This document shows positions 54,429 to 61,415 of a stretch of 64,000 nt of DNA, in pieces (within the stretch, counting starts at the first letter, position 1; every line of letters begins with the position of its first letter). Made by a program: the position numbers and the translations under genes. Source of the stretch: Marinobacter vulgaris (GTDB lineage Bacteria > Pseudomonadota > Gammaproteobacteria > Pseudomonadales > Oleiphilaceae); the NCBI RefSeq assembly GCF_003344045.1, contig NZ_QFWX01000008.1:1-64000 (forward strand), given 5' to 3'. The notes under the pieces are model-generated. The model ran no database searches. It worked only from the letters and a program-made list of their open reading frames with translations, and was not told the DNA's origin.

Positions 54429-55282
54429 CCGCGTCCTTTCAGTGAGGGATCCAGTTCATCCCGCAGGGCGTCGCCCACCAGGTTGAAACTCAGCGCCAGT
54501 AGAATGATGGCCAGTCCCGGAAACAGAACAAGCCAGAACGCCGAAGTAAAGTAGGTCTGACTCTCGAATATAATGTTGCCCCAGCTTGGGGTGGGCGGTT
54601 GTACGCCAACACCCAGAAAAGACAGGGTGGCTTCCAGAAGCACTGTTGTGGAGATGCCCAGAGTTGCCCATACCATGATGGTGGGCAGCAGGTGTGGCAG
54701 GAGATGGGAGAACAGAATCCGCAAAGTGCTGGCGCCGAGAGTACGCTCTACCGCAATAAACTCCCTTGAAGAGATGGCAATGGTCTCTGAATAAATCACC
54801 CGCGCCACCTGGACCCAGTTCACCATCGCAATTACCAGTGCCACGATCCAGATGCTCGGTTGCAGAATCGCGGCCAGAGCAATAGCCAGCAAAAGCGCGG
54901 GGAAAGCCATCATCAGGTCGGTCAGGCGCATCAAAATGGTGCCGGTCCAGCCGCGAATAAAGCCTGCGCTGACGCCTACAAGGGTACCGATGAGGATCGC
55001 AATTCCGTTGGCTACAATTCCAATAATCAGCGAAGTCTGAGCGCCATAAATAAGTCGGGAAAGCAGGTCCCGTCCCAGCAGATCAGTACCCAGGAGGAAC
55101 TCATCATTCGGGGGCAGGGGTGCGCCCTCCATGGTCAACCCATCGAAATACTGCATGTTTGGATCGTGGGGTGCCACCCAGGGGGCCAGTACTGCAACGC
55201 TTATAACTGTGACAATCAGTACAAGCGATACGGCCACTGACTTGTGCCGGCAAAGGTTACGGATCACTGTCGGAAAGGACAT
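54425..55282 (-). CDS. dipeptide-type ABC permease (DppC-like)
   Basis: A 285-residue permease of the DppC type. Seen: the DLLGRDLLSRLIYGAQTSL block near residue 70, the EAA-type loop EFIAVERTLGASTLRILFSHLLPHLLP and a C-terminal LVGDALRDELDP that is diagnostic of the family. It starts two bases after the amiR stop, tying sensor genes and transporter in one transcript. Confidence 0.91.
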   Translation of the reverse strand: MSFPTVIRNLCRHKSVAVSLVLIVTVISVAVLAPWVAPHDPNMQYFDGLTMEGAPLPPNDEFLLGTDLLGRDLLSRLIYGAQTSLIIGIVANGIAILIGTLVGVSAGFIRGWTGTILMRLTDLMMAFPALLLAIALAAILQPSIWIVALVIAMVNWVQVARVIYSETIAISSREFIAVERTLGASTLRILFSHLLPHLLPTIMVWATLGISTTVLLEATLSFLGVGVQPPTPSWGNIIFESQTYFTSAFWLVLFPGLAIILLALSFNLVGDALRDELDPSLKGRG

Positions 55283-55284
55283 GT

Positions 55285-55875
55285 TCAGCTCCCCTGCCGC
55301 CGGAGCCGGGATTGGTTTTCGATGTCGTGACAGATAGCTTCGATACTCTGGTTCAGAGTCATGGACAGGGTACGGACCCGCTCAAAAGCTTCATCTTCGT
55401 TGATGCCGCAATCTAGCATCAGACGGGCGATGGACTTGGCGATCAGTGGTCGTGCCTTCAGTTTGCTGTAAAGGTCGCTGTTGTCACTTTCCAGTGCTGA
55501 CAACTTATTCCGCAGACCCTGAGCCATCATCAGCGTTGTGTAGACAGAAGTCTGGGTAATGGGCTTGTTAAGCATAGCGGTTGCCCCCATCCGGATTGCG
55601 CACTGGATTTGGGAGAGGGTTTCGTGATGGCTCAGAGCAATAATGGGAAGCCCGGCGGCGTCTGCCTGAGCCAGAAGATTAGGGCTTTCGAAATCGTCCA
55701 GCTCCACAATCAAGGCTACGATTCCCGGCGGCATGGATCCCTGATCCTGCCGCAAAGCTTCTGCGGCAATGCCCAGACGCTGCAGGCTTTTGCATAGCAT
55801 GGCTTCAGTACGCTCGTCGCAGTCAACGAGGAGCAGTGTGCGGGCCGGGTGGGTGGATGATGTGGTGGTTTTCAT
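55285..55875 (-). CDS. amiR: AmiR-like ANTAR antitermination regulator
   Basis: A 196-residue RNA-binding antiterminator. Residues 10-130 are a receiver-like domain in which the phosphoacceptor position is not a normal D-x-x-M-P (the strand reads IVALIVELDDF), as in AmiR, which is controlled by binding AmiC rather than by phosphorylation. A coiled coil follows, then the ANTAR domain (145-190, ARLMLDCGINEDEAFERVRTLS). Its ATG overlaps the amiC stop by 4 bases. Its likely target is the leader at 57030-57097. Confidence 0.9.
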   Translation of the reverse strand: MKTTTSSTHPARTLLLVDCDERTEAMLCKSLQRLGIAAEALRQDQGSMPPGIVALIVELDDFESPNLLAQADAAGLPIIALSHHETLSQIQCAIRMGATAMLNKPITQTSVYTTLMMAQGLRNKLSALESDNSDLYSKLKARPLIAKSIARLMLDCGINEDEAFERVRTLSMTLNQSIEAICHDIENQSRLRRQGS

Positions 55876-57014
55876 TTCACAATCCTCAGATCACCGGCGG
55901 CACGTTGCTGCGGTTGGGGCAAGCAGAAGTCATTCAGGTCTGTCTGAACCAGGTAGGGATCAGCCTCCAGGTTATTCCGCGCCTTGTGGACAACCTCGAA
56001 GCTCTCCCCTGCTGCTTGTGCAATAACGCTAGGCAAAGCCAGGTGATTGTTGCGGGCGGAGAGAAAAACCTGTCCCAGAACGGTATCGCTATGGTCCTGG
56101 TAAAGCGCTTCACGAATGCGGTCAGGGTCGTCGCTACCAACCTGTTCACAGGCCCGGGCGAAAAGATGCATCGCGTTGTACGCACAGGCGTAGTAGTGGG
56201 AATACGGCTGGCTGCCATGTCGTTGCCGCTGGCCGTCAACAAAAGCCGGATTGACCGCCTCAAAAAATGCGCCACAGGATAAGAGCCGGATATGATCTGC
56301 ACCACGAACACAGGGCAGCTCGGCTTCCGTAAAATTACAGCTCAGCACCGTCGCCTGCACTCCCCTACTGGCGCAAGCGTCACTTAACTGATGGAGAAAA
56401 TGATAGGACGATTCCCCTACAAGATTGTTGAGAACGAACGTTGTTGGCGCCGACAGAATATTGCCAATCAATGGACCGAAATCCATGCAACCAAAGCGAT
56501 AATATTTTTCCCCCAGAACCCGACCGTGGCTCATCTCGATCAGCTCGCGGGCGATCCGGTTACTTTCCCAACCCCAGACATAGTTTGACCCCACCAGGTA
56601 AGCGTCTGCACCAAAGTGCTTGAGAGCGTAGCTCAACAGGGGTACCAGGTTCTGATTGGGGCAACCCCCGAGATAGAGAACGCTTTCGCTGCACTCAAAT
56701 CCCTCATAGGGACAGGCATACCAGAGCAGGCTGTGGGTATGCTCCAGATCGGGAATGATTTCCTTGCGGCTAGCGGAGGTAGTGGTGCCGAAGATGTGGC
56801 TGGCGCCACCGTCAATCAACTGCGCGATACCGCGGCTATATTCCTCGAGCTGTCCCGCCGGGTTATAGCTGCGGTAGCTTATTCGAATCTGACGAACGGG
56901 GTCCTGGTTGATTTCATCAATGGCATTCTGGAGGCCAGCGAAAGTGCTGGCTCCCATTCGCCGATAGGTGCCCTCCGTGGACACCAGAATTCCGACTTCT
57001 ACCGTCTGCCGCAT
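55872..57014 (-). CDS. amiC: AmiC-like cytoplasmic amide sensor
   Basis: A 380-residue type-I binding-protein fold without a signal peptide, which matches AmiC, the cytoplasmic ligand sensor that holds AmiR inactive until an amide binds. Seen: VGILVSTEGTYRRMGASTFAGL, FGTTTSASRKEIIPDLE and YLVGSNYVWGWESNRIARELI. The ATG at 57014 has a GGGACGG site; starts further upstream would lie inside the leader terminator. First gene of operon 2, directly followed by amiR. Confidence 0.92.
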   Translation of the reverse strand: MRQTVEVGILVSTEGTYRRMGASTFAGLQNAIDEINQDPVRQIRISYRSYNPAGQLEEYSRGIAQLIDGGASHIFGTTTSASRKEIIPDLEHTHSLLWYACPYEGFECSESVLYLGGCPNQNLVPLLSYALKHFGADAYLVGSNYVWGWESNRIARELIEMSHGRVLGEKYYRFGCMDFGPLIGNILSAPTTFVLNNLVGESSYHFLHQLSDACASRGVQATVLSCNFTEAELPCVRGADHIRLLSCGAFFEAVNPAFVDGQRQRHGSQPYSHYYACAYNAMHLFARACEQVGSDDPDRIREALYQDHSDTVLGQVFLSARNNHLALPSVIAQAAGESFEVVHKARNNLEADPYLVQTDLNDFCLPQPQQRAAGDLRIVK

Positions 57015-57029
57015 AAAATTCCGTCCCAT

Positions 57030-57097
57030 AAAAAAAGCCCGAACGACCGCCAAGTACGGACATTCAGGCTTCGACACCCGGGCGTTAGGGCTAACGC
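57030..57097 (-). promoter_or_regulatory. ANTAR-type antitermination leader with terminator
   Basis: Read on the minus strand, three hairpins stand in a row before amiC. P1 (57082-57097) is a 5-bp stem with hexaloop AGCCCT. P2 (57065-57080) is a 5-bp stem with hexaloop GTCGAA. A terminator (57036-57070; stem AGCCTGAA / TTCGGGCT) is followed by seven T residues. The 3' arm of P2 overlaps the 5' arm of the terminator, so they exclude each other. This is the dual-hexaloop layout recognised by ANTAR proteins, although each loop matches only one of the two conserved positions (A1 in P1, G4 in P2). Confidence 0.65.
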
Positions 57098-57149
57098 ATT
57101 TTGTGTAAAGACTTACGGCCAGTGGCCAGCTTCATCAACTACTGGGTAA

Positions 57150-57155
57150 AGTATA
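57150..57155 (-). promoter_or_regulatory. possible -10 element of the amiC operon
   Basis: TATACT on the minus strand, about 55 bases before the leader hairpins, with a weak TGGATT 16 bases further up. The rest of the gap (57178-57462) is AT-rich and holds no gene that I can see. Confidence 0.3.
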
Positions 57156-57462
57156 GAAAGAACTGTGCCAGAATCCATTAATGACTTATAAATTTTTCAT
57201 CTCTTTGAAAAACCTTACGAAATAGGAGGCGCGTACTGGGGCAATGGGTAAAATCCGGACCTGTCGCTTGCTGAATCTGCGCGTCAGGACAGTGCGTTTT
57301 TGCAATAAACCGCCACATTCTGGAGCATGGTGCTTAGCATTGAGTTCCTAGACTCAAGCCAGTACACGCTTTCACATTCAATAAACAGCTCAGGCACAAG
57401 GGGCACGATGCGAGCTGCCGCCTCAAGGCTCTACAAAACAAAACTTAATTATCAGCTCGAAA

Positions 57463-59085
57463 TTACAAACGGTTCTTGCCAGCTCTAATCACGTCAGCAA
57501 TCTTTTCTGCAATCATGATCGTTGGCGCATTGGTATTTCCACCAACCAGGGTTGGCATCACCGAGGCGTCCACGACACGGAGCCCTTCAAGCCCCCTCAC
57601 CTTCAGGTCCGGATCAACCACGGCCAGATCATCGACACCCATCTTGCAGGTGCCGACCGGGTGGTAAATGGTGTCGGCTCTGGCGCGAATGTGCCGGGCC
57701 CACTCTTCGTCACTCATGCCATCGTGAAGGCCAAACAATTCCGATTGACGATAGCTCGCCAGCGCAGGTGCCTGCAGAATACTGCGGGTTATTTTCGCAC
57801 CCTTGATGGTCAATTCCAGGTCGCCTTGATCAGATAGGTAATTCGGGTCGATAACTGGTTCAGCCATGGGGTCGGCGCTGCCAAGAAAAACACGCCCGCG
57901 GGATTTTGGCCGCAGGTTGCAAACGTGACAGCTGAAGCCGTGTCCCCAGTGCAACTTGCGAGCATGATCTTCAACAATAGATACCACGAAATGAAGTTGC
58001 AGGTCCGGCGTATCCAAACCCGGATCAGACTTCAGAAACGCCGCGCCCTCGGCAAAAGGTGACGACACCATGCCGGTACCATCCTTTCGCCATTGCAGGG
58101 AGTGGCCAAGCATATTCTTCATGCCTTTGAGGCTGAAACCAAAATTATCCGTATCATCGGTTCTGTAGGCCAGAATGAAATCCAGATGATCCTGCAGATT
58201 CTGCCCCACGCCGGGCAATTCGTGAATCATCGGGATTCCGTGAGGCGCAATATCCTCAGGACGGCCAACCCCTGACAGCTGGAGTAGCTGGGGCGATCCA
58301 AAAGCACCGCAGGCAACAATCACCTCACGATGAGCGAAAACATTCTGCGTTTGTCCCTTCAGGCGGTATTCAACACCCACGGCACGTTTACCATTGAAAA
58401 CAACGCGGGTAGCCCGTGCGCCAGTCACAACTTTCAGATTGTTCCGCTGCTCCATGACTGGATGCAAATACGCCGCGGCTGTCGAGCAGCGCTGACCATT
58501 GCGCTCTTTGTCATGGAACTGGGTGACCTCATAAAGGCCGGCGCCCTCATTATCACCGGTATTAAAATCGTCAGTTAACGGATAGCCCCGCTCTTGAGCG
58601 GCTTCGACGAACGCTTCCGAAATAGGCCTAGGAGATCTCTGTTTGGCGACATGCAGAGGCCCCTCAGCGCCGTGACTCTCATTTGCGCCGTTTTCATGAC
58701 ACTCCGCCTTGCGGAAATAGGGCAACACCTCGTCCCAGCTCCAACCGCGACAGCCAAGCTCAGCCCAACCATCATAATCCGCCCTGTGACCACGAACATA
58801 AAGCATCGCGTTGATCAGGCTGGAACCGCCCAACCCGCGGCCTCGCGGCTGAAAGCCCCGACGACCATCAAGTTCAGGCTGTTGTTCGGTCTTCAATGCC
58901 CAGTTATTGATCTTTCCGTGACCCGGCATCAGCGCCACTACTCCGGCAGGGGCGCGGACCAGGAGGTGATCACCCTTACCGCCCGCCTCGAGCAGGCAGA
59001 CGCTCACCTCAGGGTCCTCGCTCAGTCGTGCGGCCAACACCGCACCAGCCGATCCACCACCGACAATGACGTAATCAAAAATCAT
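57463..59085 (-). CDS. GMC-family FAD oxidoreductase
   Basis: A 540-residue flavoprotein of the glucose-methanol-choline family, probably an alcohol or choline-type dehydrogenase. The FAD-binding GGGSAGAVLAARLSE motif starts at residue 8. GMC signature 1 is RGRGLGGSSLINAMLYVRG near 80, signature 2 GAFGSPQLLQLSGVG near 255, and the catalytic region HPVGTCKMG with the C-terminal GGNTNAPTIMIAEK is intact. No membrane segment. Substrate not determined; AlkJ-like membrane-associated alcohol dehydrogenases are the nearest recognised type. Confidence 0.9.
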   Translation of the reverse strand: MIFDYVIVGGGSAGAVLAARLSEDPEVSVCLLEAGGKGDHLLVRAPAGVVALMPGHGKINNWALKTEQQPELDGRRGFQPRGRGLGGSSLINAMLYVRGHRADYDGWAELGCRGWSWDEVLPYFRKAECHENGANESHGAEGPLHVAKQRSPRPISEAFVEAAQERGYPLTDDFNTGDNEGAGLYEVTQFHDKERNGQRCSTAAAYLHPVMEQRNNLKVVTGARATRVVFNGKRAVGVEYRLKGQTQNVFAHREVIVACGAFGSPQLLQLSGVGRPEDIAPHGIPMIHELPGVGQNLQDHLDFILAYRTDDTDNFGFSLKGMKNMLGHSLQWRKDGTGMVSSPFAEGAAFLKSDPGLDTPDLQLHFVVSIVEDHARKLHWGHGFSCHVCNLRPKSRGRVFLGSADPMAEPVIDPNYLSDQGDLELTIKGAKITRSILQAPALASYRQSELFGLHDGMSDEEWARHIRARADTIYHPVGTCKMGVDDLAVVDPDLKVRGLEGLRVVDASVMPTLVGGNTNAPTIMIAEKIADVIRAGKNRL

Positions 59086-59139
59086 AAATTCCTCTTCTCT
59101 GGTTATTATTTGACGGAACGAGGTTTAACACCCGGGCGA

Positions 59140-59499
59140 TTAATCGGTCGGCAAAAATTCCGGCTCGCCAACTCGCTCAAGATTCTTGACCCCCTTCACC
59201 GGCTCGCAGGCCAGGGGTGCGGGAATGTGGGTTTTTATGACGCCCTGGAATGACTCAACCTGATGAAAATCCGGATCCAGCCACCTATTAAAGTCATCAG
59301 GGCGCAGCATCAACGGTATGCTTTTAGGATGAATAGGCTGAACCCTGGGGGAGGCGTGAAAACCATACCACAGAGGCCGAAGCCGGGAGAGAACCATAAA
59401 TCTTTTCGCTCGTAACATCTCATTACAGAGCAACGAGCACGGGAAAATGCCGGCTTGATGAGATTCATCTTCGCGATGACGCGAAACAGAGGCGGTCAT
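59140..59499 (-). pseudogene. SRAP (YedK-type) gene remnant
   Basis: The C-terminal half of a SRAP/YedK-family protein, which cross-links to abasic sites in single-stranded DNA. The last 70 codons (59140 to about 59355) read ASPRVQPIHPKSIPLML and RPDDFNRWLDPDF, the usual end of the fold. The first 48 codons do not resemble the family. The N-terminal catalytic cysteine (Cys2) is absent and the gene is cut off by the oxidoreductase gene upstream. Inactive remnant. Confidence 0.6.
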
Positions 59500-59516
59500 C
59501 AGAGCCGAACACCGCC

Positions 59517-60842
59517 CTACGGTTGTGGGCAGGCTTTTTTCACCCGCCGGGCCCGGCTCAATTCATCCTTCATGTAGGCCCCGAGGGCCTTGAGGATACC
59601 CAGATCCGTATCAACCTCTTCGCCGTCTGCCAGCCGGAAGATCTGCTGGTAGAACCAGGCCTGGCCGCCAAGCACGTTAAGCACCTTTAGCGGCACCAGC
59701 GGACTTGCCGGAGAGAAAAAGCCTCGCTGGGCAAGCCTGATGTGATCCTCGTGGCAGGCAGTCTTGTCGATACGCCCTTCGAGCAGATCCTTGGGCGTAT
59801 CCGGATCCGTACAGAGCGGCCGGCCCAGACCAATTACATCGGTTTCGCCACTGCCAACCACTTCTTCCATAAAAGTCCGTGTGCGGAAGCCGCCAGTAAC
59901 CATCAGCGGACAATCGCAGACTTCGCGAATCTTCTGGGCATAATCCAGGAAATAGGCCTCCCGTTTGCGAGTGCTTTCCCGCAAGGCCGGCCCCTCGCTC
60001 GCGGTGTCCGAATCACCGCTGTAACCAAGCAGCCGGGGCTGCTCGTAGGTGCCTCCGGATACCTCCAGCAAATCAACTCCCTCATCATTGAGCCAGCGCA
60101 CAACGCTCACACACTCATCCAGAGTAAACCCTCCTTTACGGAAATCGTCGGAATTGAGCTTTACCGCTACCGGAAACTCCCGGCCCACGGCCGCCCGAGT
60201 TGCCCTAACGGCCTCCAGCAGGAAACGGGCGCGATTCTCCAGAGACCCGCCCCAGCGATCAGTCCTCTGGTTGGTTACCGGAGACAGAAAAGAAGACAAC
60301 AGATAGCCATGAGCCCCGTGCACCTGAACGCCGGTAAAACCCGCATCCTTGGCAACCCGGGCGACACTGGCAAAGCGCTGGATGAAGTCGAGGATTTCCC
60401 CATCCGTCAACGCCCGCGGGCGGGCATAATTACCCATCAGGGACAGTTGGACCGCCGAAGGGCCCAGTGGCTTAGTGGTGACGTATCGCGGCGACTGCCG
60501 GCCGGCATGGGAGATCTGCATCCACAGATGATTACCATTCCGGGTACCGGCATCGGCCCAGGCGCGCAGTTGAGCCATGCCCTCGGGCTCACCCTCCGCC
60601 GGCGCCGGGTCGATAGCCACATTGCCGGGCCGCTCCAGTACCCGGCGGTCAATCATCACGTTGCCGGTAATCAGCAATCCCGCTCCACCATCAGACCAGC
60701 GTCCGTACAGCGTTTCGTGGCGGTTGGTCGCATACAAATAATCGTCTGACAGACCTTCGGTCATCGCGGCCTTGGCGATACGGTTGGGCAGGACAGCGCC
60801 GCAGGGAAGTTTGAGGGGTTGGGACAGGGGCGATTGGGGCAT
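59517..60842 (-). CDS. OYE-family NADH:flavin oxidoreductase
   Basis: A 441-residue old-yellow-enzyme-type TIM barrel. Seen: LPNRIAKAAMTEGLSD near the start, LWMQISHAGRQ near residue 105, the substrate-binding and FMN motif GVQVHGAHGYLLSSFLSPVTNQRTDRWGGSLENRARF near 175, and the C-terminal phosphate-binding GLGRPLCTDPD. It lacks the extra iron-sulfur and FAD domains of 2,4-dienoyl-CoA reductase. Reduces activated C=C bonds; substrate not determined. It faces an IS remnant. Confidence 0.9.
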   Translation of the reverse strand: MPQSPLSQPLKLPCGAVLPNRIAKAAMTEGLSDDYLYATNRHETLYGRWSDGGAGLLITGNVMIDRRVLERPGNVAIDPAPAEGEPEGMAQLRAWADAGTRNGNHLWMQISHAGRQSPRYVTTKPLGPSAVQLSLMGNYARPRALTDGEILDFIQRFASVARVAKDAGFTGVQVHGAHGYLLSSFLSPVTNQRTDRWGGSLENRARFLLEAVRATRAAVGREFPVAVKLNSDDFRKGGFTLDECVSVVRWLNDEGVDLLEVSGGTYEQPRLLGYSGDSDTASEGPALRESTRKREAYFLDYAQKIREVCDCPLMVTGGFRTRTFMEEVVGSGETDVIGLGRPLCTDPDTPKDLLEGRIDKTACHEDHIRLAQRGFFSPASPLVPLKVLNVLGGQAWFYQQIFRLADGEEVDTDLGILKALGAYMKDELSRARRVKKACPQP

Positions 60843-60987
60843 GACATCATCCTGATAGTTGTTGATTCGTCGGCTTTCGAATCATGGCCTGCGTGTAGAA
60901 TGCGTGCAATGGCGGTCGGGAACCTATTCCAGAAACTTGCCGATGGACCCAAATCCATCGCTTCAGCATTTGCTGCTGGCCACCTGC

Positions 60988-61365
60988 CCTGCGACGAGTA
61001 TTCCCGTGCTCGAGCGCACCATCGGCTGGCGAGGCTACCCCCCTAAATTCCGTATGAATAACGATACCGAGCTCATCTCTGTTACGTTGGCGGATTGGGC
61101 TGAGCACCATGGCATTGCAATGGAGTTCATCAAACCAGGCACGCCTACCCAGGACTGTTATGTAGAGCGTTTCAATCGGGCTTACCGGGACAAGATTCTG
61201 AACATGTATGTCTTCCGGAATCTCACAGAAGCCCGGCAACGGACTGAATCCTGAATGACTGAATACAACGATGAACGTCCCCACGATTCACTCGAAGACC
61301 TGACGCCATCGGAATGCTTGGCGAAACACGGAGCCCACCATCATGACTCCATGGGTATGGGGTAG
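60988..61365 (+). pseudogene. IS3-family transposase (OrfB) remnant
   Basis: The C-terminal third of an IS3-family OrfB integrase core. Seen: IGWRGYPPKFRMNNDTELIS (the usual DNGPEF has become NNDTEL, losing the catalytic aspartate), EFIKPGTPTQDCYVERFNRA with the catalytic glutamate, and then TEYNDERPHDSLEDLTPSE after an in-frame TGA at 61252-61254. The TGA sits where family members have tryptophan, a nonsense change. No OrfA, no terminal inverted repeats. Confidence 0.8.
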
Positions 61366-61415
61366 CAGCGCCCAAAAAGCCGGCAGTGGCCGAATGGAGC
61401 CCCTTTTCGTATGCT

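Noticed and set aside
57158..57177. Sigma-54-like TGGCAC element on the minus strand before amiC
   Set aside because: The -12 position reads TC instead of GC and the sigma-70-like TATACT nearby explains the region as well.
59742..60749. 335-codon plus-strand open frame
   Set aside because: Antisense to the OYE-type oxidoreductase with intact motifs.
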